49,609 nt of DNA from the NCBI GenBank assembly GCA_020445665.1, contig JAGRGD010000089.1:1-49609 (forward strand), given 5' to 3'. The first letter of the stretch is position 1; each line of letters starts with the position of its first letter. A program made the position numbers and the translations under genes. The DNA is from Rhodocyclaceae bacterium. GTDB lineage: Bacteria; Pseudomonadota; Gammaproteobacteria; Burkholderiales; Rhodocyclaceae. Positions 17,359 to 25,501 of the stretch are shown here, in pieces. The notes under the pieces were generated by a model. That model saw only the letters and a program-made list of their open reading frames with translations. It made no database searches and was not told where the DNA came from.

Positions 17359-18225
17359 TCAGTCGCCGCCGCCGGTCACGAAGCGCACCGCAGCGTCGAT
17401 GACCTCCGGCGCGCGCAGGATGCGGTGGTGGCCCCAGCCCTGCGTTTCGAGGCGCCGAGCCCCGGGCCAGGCGTCGGCCAGCAGGCCGAGTTGCACCACG
17501 TCCACTTCCTGATCGTCCCGGTCATGGACCAGCAAGGCGCGGCACGATTCGATCGGCAGCCCCTCGAGCCGGTCGAGGTCGGACACCGGCACATAGCGCC
17601 GCTCCAGCCTGCGCTGCAGGCTGCGGTGTGCGCACTGCCCCAGCCCGACCCGACGAGAGAGGGTCCGCAGGTGGATCTCGAAGTTTCCGGGCGCGCCGAT
17701 CAGCACCGCGCGGGGCGTCGTCAGGCGCGCTTCGCGCAGGGCATGGAGGGTCGCCGCGGCGCCCATGGAGTGGGCGATGACCCCGGCCACGCTGCCCTGG
17801 TGGGCCGCAGCAGCGGCCAGACCGGCAATGAAGGTGGGCAGCGCCGCGGCAGCGCGTTCGCTGTCGCCATGGCCGAGGTGGTCGAACAGCACCACGGCAT
17901 GCCCGGCCGCCAGCAGGCCGGGCACAAAGCCCGCCAGCTGGGCACCGTAGCCGCCCCAGCCATGCACCAGCAGGACGGTCGGCGCCGCTGCCGGGCCGAT
18001 ACGCCAGCTCACGAGCCGGGCACCGTCCACCTCGAGTTCCGCACGCCGGCCCCAGGCGTCGAGCACCTCGGCCGAGCGCCCCCGCCGGCGCCGTGGGCGC
18101 AACAGCAGGTGTTCGGCCTGGCGGGCGGTCCAGCCGGGCAGGAGTCGGGAGGCGATCCGAACCAGGCGCTTGCGCCCGGGCGTGAGCAGTTCGATGCGGC
18201 CACCGACCGCCTCCGGCGCGTTCAT
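17359..18225 (-). CDS. Alpha/beta-hydrolase
   Basis: The 288-residue protein has the alpha/beta-hydrolase core: VLLVHGWGGYGAQLAGFVPG (oxyanion region, about residues 94-113), LFDHLGHGDS, GVIAHSMGAAATLHALR (Ser elbow, about 156-172), LVHDRDDQEVD (acid) and QGWGHHRILRAPEVI (His). All triad positions are filled. Substrate unknown. The ATG at 18225 overlaps the TetR stop (ATGA), so it is co-expressed with, and probably controlled by, that regulator. No signal peptide. An in-frame extension upstream runs through the TetR gene and is not credible. Confidence 0.85.
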   Translation of the reverse strand: MNAPEAVGGRIELLTPGRKRLVRIASRLLPGWTARQAEHLLLRPRRRRGRSAEVLDAWGRRAELEVDGARLVSWRIGPAAAPTVLLVHGWGGYGAQLAGFVPGLLAAGHAVVLFDHLGHGDSERAAAALPTFIAGLAAAAAHQGSVAGVIAHSMGAAATLHALREARLTTPRAVLIGAPGNFEIHLRTLSRRVGLGQCAHRSLQRRLERRYVPVSDLDRLEGLPIESCRALLVHDRDDQEVDVVQLGLLADAWPGARRLETQGWGHHRILRAPEVIDAAVRFVTGGGD

Positions 18226-18830
18226 TGGTTGAAGCGGGCCTGGGGTGCGGATTCCTTGATGAGCAGCGCGAAAGCCGCACGGGTAACCGCCTCGGCCCGG
18301 CTCCCTCCCATCAGGCGCCGCCGGTAGTGGAAGGCCATGACGACCCCCATCAGCCGGAAGACGAAGAGATCCACATCGAGGTTGCCGGCAAACTCGCCGG
18401 TGTCCACACAAAGCCGGATCATGCGGGCCAGTTCGCGCTCGAGCCGGCTGAAGTGCTTGACCACCGCCTCGCGGACCGGCCCCGGCCGGTCGTCGAACTC
18501 GTGGATCGCCCCCTCCAGCGGGCAACCGCCATCCCAGCCGCAGCGCTCGACCCAGGTCAGCCAGTTGTCGATCATGGCCGTCAGCCGGGCGACGCCGCGG
18601 GGCGCTTCGAGTGCCGGCCGGAAGACCAGCTCGGCGAAGCGCTCCGCCGCCGCCTCGATCGCGGCGATCTGCAACTCCTCGCGCGACCCGAAATGGCCGA
18701 AGAGGCCACTCTTCGACATGCCGACCCGGTCGGCGAGACTGCCGATGGAGAGGGATTCGAAGCCACCGACACAGGCCAGCGCGACGGCGGCGTCGAGGAT
18801 GGTGTTGCGGGTGCGTTCGCCCTTGCTCAT
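18222..18830 (-). CDS. TetR/AcrR-family transcriptional regulator
   Basis: The 202-residue regulator has an N-terminal HTH: RNTILDAAVALACVGGFESL, SIGSLADRVGMSKSGLFGHF and GSREELQIAAIE, the classic TetR pattern. The C-terminal ligand domain includes a WVERCGWDGGCPLEGA segment with two Cys, seen in one TetR subfamily. ATG at 18830 is chosen because the promoter upstream would start transcripts almost exactly there; an ATG at 18839 is an alternative. It lies 41 bases or more downstream of hemL on the same strand and is translationally coupled to the hydrolase. Autorepression is likely from the operator-like repeat inside its promoter. Confidence 0.88.
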   Translation of the reverse strand: MSKGERTRNTILDAAVALACVGGFESLSIGSLADRVGMSKSGLFGHFGSREELQIAAIEAAAERFAELVFRPALEAPRGVARLTAMIDNWLTWVERCGWDGGCPLEGAIHEFDDRPGPVREAVVKHFSRLERELARMIRLCVDTGEFAGNLDVDLFVFRLMGVVMAFHYRRRLMGGSRAEAVTRAAFALLIKESAPQARFNQ

Positions 18831-18837
18831 GACTGCC

Positions 18838-18865
18838 ATTATCGAACGTCCGTACTTTTTATCAA
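18838..18865 (-). promoter_or_regulatory. Sigma-70 promoter with embedded operator for the TetR gene
   Basis: On the minus strand, TTGATA (18865-18860) and GATAAT (18843-18838) are 16 bases apart, each 5 of 6 to consensus. Inside the spacer is the imperfect inverted repeat CGGACGTTCG (18852-18843), a natural operator candidate for the adjacent TetR protein. Transcription would begin near 18831, at or within two bases of the ATG at 18830, so the mRNA may be leaderless. Confidence 0.6.
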
Positions 18866-18869
18866 GTCC

Positions 18870-18893
18870 GCTCGTCGCCTTCAGGCGGCGAGC
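18870..18893 (-). repeat. Hairpin spanning the hemL stop codon
   Basis: GCTCGCCGCC and GGCGACGAGC pair over 10 bp (one G-T pair) around a TGAA loop that contains the hemL stop. No U-run follows on the minus strand, so it is probably not a full intrinsic terminator; it may stabilise the hemL 3' end. Confidence 0.4.
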
Positions 18894-20164
18894 CCGGCGA
18901 AGACCGCGTTGGCAGCCGCCAGCGTCAGGTCGATGTCGCTGTCGGTGTGGGCGGCCGAAACGAAGCCCGCCTCGAAGGCCGACGGCGCGAAGAAATGCCC
19001 TGCGTCGAGCATCGCGTGGAAGAAACGGTTGAACGCATCCCGGTCGCTGTCCATCACGTCGGCATAGCCCTGCGGACACGCCTCGGAGAAATAGAGGCCG
19101 AACATGCCGCCGACCGACTGGGCATTGAAGGTGACCCCGTTGCGGTCGGCCGCGGCCTTGAGGCCCGCCACCAGCCGCTCCGCCTTGCCGGTGAGGGCCT
19201 CGAAGAAGCCCGGTTCGCTGATCAGCCGCAGCGAGGCAAGGCCCGCGGCGACCGCCACCGGGCTGCCCGACAGGGTGCCGGCCTGATAGACACTGCCGAG
19301 CGGTGCGATCTTCTCCATGATGTCGCGCCGCCCACCGAAGGCCCCGACCGGCATGCCGCCACCGATGACCTTGCCCAGCGTGGTCAGGTCGGGGGTGATG
19401 CCGAACAGGCCCTGTACCCCCTGCGGACCGACCCGGAAACCGGTCATGACCTCGTCGAAGATCAGTACCGAACCGTGGGCCGTGCACAGGCGACGGAGGG
19501 TGTGCATGAATGCGTCGCTCGGGCGGATCAGGTTCATGTTGCCGGCGATGGGCTCGACGATCACCGCGGCGATCTCGTCGCCGCGCGACTTGAAGACCTC
19601 CTCCAACTGGGCCGGGTCGTTGTAGTCGAGGACGATGGTGTGCTTGGCGAAGTCCTCCGGCACGCCGCCCGAGGACGGGTTGCCGAAGGTCAGCAGGCCG
19701 GAACCGGCCTTGACCAGCAGGCAGTCGGCGTGGCCGTGGTAGCAGCCCTCGAACTTGACGATCGCGTCGCGCCCGGTAAAACCGCGGGCCAGCCGGATCG
19801 CGCTCATCGTCGCCTCGGTGCCGGAGCTCACCAGCCGGACCATGTCGAGGCTGGGCAGCAGCGCGCACAGCATCTCCGCCATTTCGACCTCCGCCTCGGT
19901 GGGTGCGCCGAAGGACAGGCCCCTGACGGCCGCCTCCTGCACCGCCTTGACGACCGCCGGGTGGGCGTGACCGGCGATGGCCGGGCCCCACGAGCCGACG
20001 TAGTCGATGTAGGCCTTATCGTCGGCATCCCAGACCCGGCAGCCGTCGGCCCGCTCGATGAAGCGCGGTGACCCGCCAACCGACTTGAATGCCCGGACCG
20101 GCGAGTTGACCCCGCCCGGGATGGTGCGCTGTGCGCGTTCGAAGAGCGCTTCGTTTCGGTTCAT
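18881..20164 (-). CDS. hemL: Glutamate-1-semialdehyde 2,1-aminomutase
   Basis: The 427-residue PLP enzyme converts glutamate-1-semialdehyde to 5-aminolevulinate, the committed precursor of haem and other tetrapyrroles in the C5 pathway. Diagnostic blocks are [19 protein letters not shown] at the start, [32 protein letters not shown] (PLP-binding Asp) and [19 protein letters not shown] (Lys that binds PLP). Length matches the family. The start codon overlaps the thiE stop, so thiD-like, thiE and hemL form one minus-strand operon. This pairing of haem and thiamine genes is common in betaproteobacteria. Confidence 0.97.
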   Translation of the reverse strand: MNRNEALFERAQRTIPGGVNSPVRAFKSVGGSPRFIERADGCRVWDADDKAYIDYVGSWGPAIAGHAHPAVVKAVQEAAVRGLSFGAPTEAEVEMAEMLCALLPSLDMVRLVSSGTEATMSAIRLARGFTGRDAIVKFEGCYHGHADCLLVKAGSGLLTFGNPSSGGVPEDFAKHTIVLDYNDPAQLEEVFKSRGDEIAAVIVEPIAGNMNLIRPSDAFMHTLRRLCTAHGSVLIFDEVMTGFRVGPQGVQGLFGITPDLTTLGKVIGGGMPVGAFGGRRDIMEKIAPLGSVYQAGTLSGSPVAVAAGLASLRLISEPGFFEALTGKAERLVAGLKAAADRNGVTFNAQSVGGMFGLYFSEACPQGYADVMDSDRDAFNRFFHAMLDAGHFFAPSAFEAGFVSAAHTDSDIDLTLAAANAVFAGLAA

Positions 20165-20820
20165 ATCCGTTCCTCGTTTCCCCTGTACTTGCCTGTCCCC
20201 GTGCCGAACAGCGGCTGGTAGGCGGCGCTCCGCCGGCCCGGCTCGGGATCGTCAAAGACGTCGGACACCACCGCCAGCAGGGAGGCCCCCGCGGCGATCA
20301 GTGCGCCGGCGTTGTCGAGCGTGATGCCGCCGATGGCTGCCACCGGCACATCGAGTTCCTGGACCGCCCGCGTGAGGATGGACAGCGGCGCGCGCACCGC
20401 GCCGGGCTTGGTCGCGGACGGGAACATGGCGCCGAAGGCCACGTAGTCGGCGCCGGCCGCAGCCGCGTCGCGTGCCCGATCGAGGGTGTCGTAGCAGGAC
20501 ACGCCGAGGATCCGCCCGGCCCCCAGATGCGCCCGCGCGGATGCCACGTCGCCGTCGTCCCGCCCGATGTGCGCCCCGTCCGCACCGATCGCCAGAGCGA
20601 GGTCGATGTCATCATTGATGATCAGGGGCACGCCATGCCGGCGCGCCAGCGCCAGCATGGCGGTGGCTTGCGCGCGGCGGAGGCCGGCGTCGGTGTGCTT
20701 GCTGCGGTACTGCAGCAGCGCGGCACCGCCGGCAAGCGCCTCGGCACATTGGGCCAGCAGCCGCTCGCCGTCGGCCATCTCCGGCGTGACCAGGTACAGC
20801 CCCCGGGCGGGAGCGCTCAC
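20161..20820 (-). CDS. thiE: Thiamine-phosphate synthase
   Basis: The 219-residue TIM-barrel enzyme joins HMP-pyrophosphate and thiazole phosphate to make thiamine phosphate. Visible motifs are [19 protein letters not shown] (family K-binding strand), [61 protein letters not shown] and [21 protein letters not shown]. It starts at GTG overlapping the thiD-like stop (GTGA), and its stop overlaps hemL. No TPP riboswitch precedes the operon that I can see. Confidence 0.95.
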   Translation of the reverse strand: MSAPARGLYLVTPEMADGERLLAQCAEALAGGAALLQYRSKHTDAGLRRAQATAMLALARRHGVPLIINDDIDLALAIGADGAHIGRDDGDVASARAHLGAGRILGVSCYDTLDRARDAAAAGADYVAFGAMFPSATKPGAVRAPLSILTRAVQELDVPVAAIGGITLDNAGALIAAGASLLAVVSDVFDDPEPGRRSAAYQPLFGTGTGKYRGNEERI

Positions 20821-21635
20821 GAACCCCTCCGCAGCGGCGCTACCCGATCCACCAGCGCGGCGCCCATCCCCGGCGTGAAGGCCCTGGCATAGACAGTTCG
20901 CAAATATTCGTGTCCTGACGCAACCGCGGACTCACAGCCTTCCCCTTGTGCCATGCGCGCGGTGATCGCCGCGGCCAGCGATGCCAGGCCACCGCTCACC
21001 CGGGTTGCCACGGGCGGACGCGTGTCGGTCCGGATGATGCCCGCCGGCCCCATCAGCAGGTCGGCCGGCTGCAGCGCCGCGTCGCGGCTCTCGGCCAGCA
21101 ACACCCGCTCGGTCCCGCAGCGCAGGAGCATGCGGGCGGCCTCCTGGGCATCCTCACACGGGTCGTCCTCGTCACCGACAGCGACCATGCGCAGGGCCAC
21201 GGTGCCGTCCACGATCAGGATCCGGGTCTCGGGCAGCAGCATCTCCAGGCTGGCGACGATCAGGTCGTCGCTCTCGTCCGGATCCGGGGAATCGCGCAGG
21301 TTGCCCGGCGCGAAGATCAGGGGGGCCGCATAGTCGGTGGCGATCTCGGCGATCACGCCGACCGTGTCCGGGCAGCCGGGGTCGCCGACATAGAGCGCCG
21401 CCACCGGAACGTCCTCCAGCACCGGCCGGGCCTGCTCGGCGATCCAGTCCGGGTCCAGCACGTGGACGTGCTCGGTGGTGCGCGTGTCGCCGCAGGCAAC
21501 CGCGGTCACGACAGGCAATGGATGGCAACCCAGAGTGGCCAGCGTCAGGGCCGCGCCCTGCAGGCCGGCGGCGCCCGTGGGGTCCGTGCTGTCGAAGACC
21601 AGAACAGCGGGTGGATACGGTGTGTGCGCGCTCAT
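20817..21635 (-). CDS. Divergent ThiD-like protein lacking kinase motifs
   Basis: The 272-residue protein resembles HMP/HMP-P kinase (ThiD): DSTDPTGAAGLQGAALTLATLGCHPLPVVTAV aligns with the family N-terminus (AG-D-SGGAGIQADLKTF--LG--------TA). Several functional parts differ. The anion hole and catalytic Cys motif (GTGCTLSAA in E. coli) is replaced by RVSGGLASLAAAI, with no Cys. The ATP-side PN--E motif is absent, and the substrate-loop Q-D is changed. It is encoded first in the thiE-hemL operon. It may be a non-catalytic relative with a regulatory or binding role, or an enzyme with a changed reaction; automatic annotation would call it thiD. Start ATG at 21635. Confidence 0.75.
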   Translation of the reverse strand: MSAHTPYPPAVLVFDSTDPTGAAGLQGAALTLATLGCHPLPVVTAVACGDTRTTEHVHVLDPDWIAEQARPVLEDVPVAALYVGDPGCPDTVGVIAEIATDYAAPLIFAPGNLRDSPDPDESDDLIVASLEMLLPETRILIVDGTVALRMVAVGDEDDPCEDAQEAARMLLRCGTERVLLAESRDAALQPADLLMGPAGIIRTDTRPPVATRVSGGLASLAAAITARMAQGEGCESAVASGHEYLRTVYARAFTPGMGAALVDRVAPLRRGS

Positions 21636-21725
21636 GGAAGGGCCAGGCGAACGGCCGGAGGCGTCCGGGAAATGCGGTAAGATTCGCCGATTCTATCGTC
21701 AATTCGTCATCGAGAACGAATCGTC

Positions 21726-21905
21726 ATGCAGCCCAGCGACTTCAAGACCTACATGTGCCTGATCTGCGGATTTCTGTACGACGAGGCCGCCGGCCTGCCG
21801 GAGGAAGGGCTTGCGCCGGGCACCCGTTGGGAAGAGGTCCCGCCGAACTGGACCTGTCCCGAGTGCGGCGCGCGCAAGGATGACTTCGACCTCGTCGAGA
21901 TCTGA
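21726..21905 (+). CDS. Rubredoxin
   Basis: The 59-residue protein has the two Cys-X2-Cys knuckles of rubredoxin: YMCLICGFLYDEA and NWTCPECGARKDDF, with the usual GLPEEGLAPGTRWEEVP between them. It binds one Fe(Cys)4 centre and carries single electrons in the cytoplasm; the partner is unknown. Length is typical (52-60). It is divergent from the thiamine operon, with 90 bases between starts, and precedes pilG, an order common in betaproteobacteria. It probably has its own transcript. Confidence 0.95.
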   Translation: MQPSDFKTYMCLICGFLYDEAAGLPEEGLAPGTRWEEVPPNWTCPECGARKDDFDLVEI

Positions 21906-21944
21906 CCGCCGCCTCAGCGGGTGATGTCCTCCGATGCCTAAAGT

Positions 21945-21961
21945 CGTCCGCGTCACGGACG
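21945..21961. repeat. Short hairpin between rubredoxin and pilG
   Basis: CGTCCG and CGGACG flank CGTCA. No U-run follows. GATAAT overlaps its 3' side at 21961-21966 and could be a -10 for the pil-chp operon, with only a poor -35 (CTAAAG) 17 bases upstream. Confidence 0.3.
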
Positions 21962-22032
21962 ATAATCAGTGATCGCAACGGCATGTGCGGCCGTCGGCCC
22001 CTGCCCCGCGTTCATACTCCGGGAGTAGCACA

Positions 22033-22419
22033 GTGAACCTGAACGGCCTGAAAGTGATGGTCATCGACGACAGCAACACGATCCGGCGCAGCGCCGAGAT
22101 CTTCCTGGCTCAGGTCGGCTGCCAGGTGCTGCTGGCCGAGGACGGCTTCGACGCCCTCGCCAAGATCGCGGACCACCAGCCCGATGTCATCTTTGTCGAC
22201 ATCATGATGCCTCGCCTCGATGGCTACCAGACGTGCTCGCTGATCAAGAAGAACGCGAGGCTCAAGGAGACGCCGGTCATCATGCTGTCGTCAAAGGACG
22301 GCCTGTTCGACCGCGCCCGGGGACGCATGGTGGGCTCTGACGAGTACCTGACGAAGCCATTTACCAAGGACAGCCTGCTCAAGGCGGTGGCGACCCACGC
22401 CCCCGAGCGGGCGGAGTGA
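22033..22419 (+). CDS. pilG: Type IV pilus response regulator PilG
   Basis: This is a 128-residue single-domain receiver. Conserved residues are the acidic pair in MVIDDSNTIRRSAEIF, phospho-Asp 56 in VIFVDIMMPRLDGYQTC, Ser/Thr in VIMLSSKDG and Lys in YLTKPF. As a CheY-like member of the Pil-Chp system it is expected to accept phosphate from ChpA and promote pilus extension. Start is GTG at 22033 with GGGAG seven bases upstream; a longer frame from 21985 adds non-family residues. It is the first gene of pilG-pilH-pilI-pilJ-chpA. Confidence 0.95.
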   Translation: MNLNGLKVMVIDDSNTIRRSAEIFLAQVGCQVLLAEDGFDALAKIADHQPDVIFVDIMMPRLDGYQTCSLIKKNARLKETPVIMLSSKDGLFDRARGRMVGSDEYLTKPFTKDSLLKAVATHAPERAE

Positions 22420-22448
22420 ACCCGGAAAGTTAAGGAGAGGTCATTTCC

Positions 22449-22814
22449 ATGCCGATCAAGAAGATCATGGTGGTGGACGATTCGCCCACCGAGCGGCTCG
22501 CAATGCTTGAACTGCTGTCGAAGAACGGATTCGACGTGGTCACCGCGGAGAGTGGCGAGGAGGCCATCGTCAAGAGCAAGGTCGAGTTGCCCGACCTGAT
22601 CCTGATGGACGTCGTCATGCCGGGCATGAACGGCTACCAGGCCACCCGCACCATCGCCCGCGACAACGCCACCTGCGCCATTCCGATCATCATGTGCACC
22701 TCCAAGGGTCAGGAGACTGACCGGATCTGGGGCATGCGCCAGGGCGCCCTCGACTACATGGTCAAGCCGGTGGACCACCAGGCACTGCTCGACCGGATCA
22801 AGGCGATCGGCTGA
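22449..22814 (+). CDS. pilH: Type IV pilus response regulator PilH
   Basis: This is a 121-residue single-domain receiver with MVVDDSPTERLAMLELL, phospho-Asp 54 in LILMDVVMPGMNGYQATR, IIMCTSKGQETDRIWGMRQGA and YMVKPVD. In Pseudomonas PilH is the second CheY of the Pil-Chp pathway and opposes PilG by acting as a phosphate sink or promoting retraction. AAGGAGAGG lies upstream of the ATG. The 29-base gap after pilG and 4-base gap before pilI support one operon. Confidence 0.95.
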   Translation: MPIKKIMVVDDSPTERLAMLELLSKNGFDVVTAESGEEAIVKSKVELPDLILMDVVMPGMNGYQATRTIARDNATCAIPIIMCTSKGQETDRIWGMRQGALDYMVKPVDHQALLDRIKAIG

Positions 22815-22818
22815 GACG

Positions 22819-23334
22819 ATGGCCCGCAGAACCAGCCTTCGAGAGTTTCAGGAATCCCTGGCCCGCCGCCTGGCGGAGGCCGGCAGCACGCAACGTCGCG
22901 CCCTCCTCGGCCTGCAGTCCGGTCTCGACCACTGGCTGATCTCGCTGCCCGAGGCCGGCGAGATCCTGCCGGTGCCCGAGCTGACCTCGGTCCCCCTGTC
23001 CAAGCCCTGGATGCGAGGCCTCGCGAACGTGCGAGGCACGCTCTACAGCGTCGTCGACTTTTCCTCCTACCACGGCGGCGAGCTGATCCTGCCGGCCGGC
23101 GAGGCCCGACTGATTCTGGTCGGGGCCCGCTTCAACATCAACTGCGCCCTGCTCGTCTCCCGCACGACTGGCCTGCGTGCAGCAGAGGATTTTGAGTTGG
23201 AGGCGGAAGGCAACGACGATTCCCAGCCCTGGCGTGGGGCCACGATGCGCGACACCACCGGGCGCCCCTGGACCCGGATGATGATTCCCGCGCTGCTGGC
23301 TCACCGGGGCTTCCTGGAGGCCAGCGCGGCCTGA
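22819..23334 (+). CDS. pilI: CheW-like adaptor PilI
   Basis: The 171-residue CheW-domain protein has LIS-LPEAGEILPVPELTSVPLSKPWMRGLANVRG and YSVVDFSSYHGG, the usual CheW core. It links receptor PilJ to kinase ChpA at the cell pole. Length agrees with PilI of Pseudomonas (about 178). Confidence 0.93.
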   Translation: MARRTSLREFQESLARRLAEAGSTQRRALLGLQSGLDHWLISLPEAGEILPVPELTSVPLSKPWMRGLANVRGTLYSVVDFSSYHGGELILPAGEARLILVGARFNINCALLVSRTTGLRAAEDFELEAEGNDDSQPWRGATMRDTTGRPWTRMMIPALLAHRGFLEASAA

Positions 23335-23391
23335 CCGGAACGGAACAAACAAGGAAACCAACGGCGGCTGCGCCGAACCGGAGTTCACACC

Positions 23392-25476
23392 ATGGCAATC
23401 TCTCTTCCCTTCAGCAACCGCGCCGCGGCCGGTGGCGACGAACAGGCCGCCGCCGCGGCCAAATCCTCCGGCGGTGCAACCCGATCTGCCGGCGAACGCC
23501 TCAAGCTGCTCAGCCTGGTGTTCGTTGCGCTGATGGCCGTCTTCGTGACCATGATGGTCCTCTCCGGCCGGGACGCCGAACGCAACACGCTCTACGTCGA
23601 TACCGCCGGCCAGATGCGAACGCTCTCCCAACGGATCGCCAAGGCCGCCCAGCTGGCCCTGTCCGGCAAGGACATCGCCTTCGCCGAGTTGCAGTCGAGT
23701 CGCGACGAGTTCGCGGGGCTCTTCTCGGCACTGAATGAAGGCGGCGAGATGATGGGCCGAAGCGCACCAGCCGTGGGGGGAGAAGCCCGGACGCTGCTGG
23801 AACAGGTGGGCGAAACCTGGACCCGGGTCGATGCCAGCGCCAACCGCCTGCTGGACCAGAAGTCCAACCTCACCAAGCTGGACGCCTCGGTCGAATTGAT
23901 CAACGACCAGAACGCGGAGCTCCTCGAGAAGACCGAGCAGCTGGCCGCCATCGCCTCCCAGACAGGCGCCGCACCGCGCGACCTGGCCGATGCCAACCGC
24001 CTCACGATGCTGACCCAGCGGATCGCCAAGAACGCCAACGCGATGCGTGTTGCCGACGCGGTGGACCCCGAAGCCTCGTTCCTGCTCGGGAAAGACACCA
24101 ACAGCTTCCGCGAGATCATCGAACGCCTCCAGCAGGGCCTGCGCAACCCGGAGGCCAACCGTCTCGCCACCGAGCTGGCAACCCTGGCCGAGGGCACCCT
24201 CGAAGCGGTGAGCGGCGTGCTCGGCAACATCCAGCTGGTGCTCCAGGCCAAGCAGGCCGGCTCGCACATCTTCGCGGACTCGAGTGAGCTGCTGACCCGC
24301 ACCAACGCGCTGGCGGACGAATTCAACTCATCGCACCACGGCCTCAGCGGCTACCAGTTGCTCTCGATCCTCGTCGCCCTCGGCGGCCTCGTCACGCTGG
24401 GCCTGCTGGCCAAGACCTACCTGACCGACCAGGTCGAGCGCCGCACCGAGATCGAAGATCAGCGCCGCAGCGCCGAGAACGAACGGAACCACACCCAGCA
24501 GGCCATTCTCCGCCTGATGAACGAGATGGGCGATCTGGCCGATGGCGACCTGACCGTCCGGGCGACGGTGACCGAGGACATCACCGGCGCGATTGCCGAC
24601 TCGGTGAACTACACGATTGAGGAGCTCTCGGTGCTGGTGCGACGCATCAACGACGCGGCGAGTCGCGTGACCTCTGCCACCGAGTCCGCCAAGAAGACCT
24701 CCGGCATGCTGATCGAGGCTGCCCAGCGGCAGTCCGAGCAGATCCGGACCGTCGGCGAAACGGTCCAGAACATGGCCACCTCGATGTCCGAAGCCTCCCA
24801 GCGCGCCCGCGAGTCCGCCCAGGTGGCCCGCCGTTCGCTGGAAGCCGCCCACAAGGGGACCGAGGCCGTGCAGGACACCATCCAGGGCATGAACGGCATT
24901 CGCGAGAAGATCCAGGACACCTCCAAGCGGATCAAGCGCCTCGGCGAGTCGTCCCAGGAGATTGGCGAGATCGTGGAGCTGATCTCGGACATTACCGAGC
25001 AGACCAACGTGCTGGCACTGAACGCCGCCATCCAGGCGGCCTCGGCCGGCGAGGCAGGCCGAGGCTTCACGGTGGTTGCAGAAGAGGTGCAGCGACTGGC
25101 CGAACGCTCCGCCGAGGCCACCAAGCAGATCGCGGCGATCGTGAAGACCATTCAGACCGACACCCAGGATGCCGTCGGCGCCATGGAGGTGGCCACCCGC
25201 GACGTGGTCGATGGCGCGAAGCTGACCGACGCTGCCGGCCAGGCCCTGACCGAAATCGGCGATGTGTCGAACGAGGCCGCGCGACTGATTGAAGAGATTT
25301 CCCGCGATACCCTGGAGCAGTCGGGCAACGCCACCAAGGTGGCCAGTTCGATGGAGGACATCCTGGCCCTGACCGAAGAGGCCGCCAACAGTACCCAGCA
25401 GACGGCCGTGTCGATCGGCCAGCTGGCTGATCTGGCGGTCGAGCTGAAAGGCTCGGTCTCGGGCTTCAAGGTCTAA
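23392..25476 (+). CDS. pilJ: Type IV pilus methyl-accepting chemoreceptor PilJ
   Basis: The 694-residue membrane receptor has TM1 at about residues 40-58 ([21 protein letters not shown]). Its periplasmic region has two PilJ-type modules, [20 protein letters not shown] and [22 protein letters not shown]2 is near 320-340, and a HAMP region follows. The signalling hairpin tip [41 protein letters not shown] matches the MCP consensus. In Pseudomonas PilJ senses pilus or surface contact and drives ChpA. No C-terminal CheR/CheB pentapeptide is seen (ends SVSGFKV). No pilK or chpB methylation genes are in this cluster. Confidence 0.95.
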   Translation: MAISLPFSNRAAAGGDEQAAAAAKSSGGATRSAGERLKLLSLVFVALMAVFVTMMVLSGRDAERNTLYVDTAGQMRTLSQRIAKAAQLALSGKDIAFAELQSSRDEFAGLFSALNEGGEMMGRSAPAVGGEARTLLEQVGETWTRVDASANRLLDQKSNLTKLDASVELINDQNAELLEKTEQLAAIASQTGAAPRDLADANRLTMLTQRIAKNANAMRVADAVDPEASFLLGKDTNSFREIIERLQQGLRNPEANRLATELATLAEGTLEAVSGVLGNIQLVLQAKQAGSHIFADSSELLTRTNALADEFNSSHHGLSGYQLLSILVALGGLVTLGLLAKTYLTDQVERRTEIEDQRRSAENERNHTQQAILRLMNEMGDLADGDLTVRATVTEDITGAIADSVNYTIEELSVLVRRINDAASRVTSATESAKKTSGMLIEAAQRQSEQIRTVGETVQNMATSMSEASQRARESAQVARRSLEAAHKGTEAVQDTIQGMNGIREKIQDTSKRIKRLGESSQEIGEIVELISDITEQTNVLALNAAIQAASAGEAGRGFTVVAEEVQRLAERSAEATKQIAAIVKTIQTDTQDAVGAMEVATRDVVDGAKLTDAAGQALTEIGDVSNEAARLIEEISRDTLEQSGNATKVASSMEDILALTEEAANSTQQTAVSIGQLADLAVELKGSVSGFKV

Positions 25477-25501
25477 GAATCCACGGCAAGAGGCCGAATC
25501 G

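Noticed and set aside
20817-21725. Possible TPP riboswitch before the thiD-like/thiE operon
   Set aside because: The 90-base spacer upstream of 21635 lacks the conserved CUGAGA-type and GGxA elements of a THI box.
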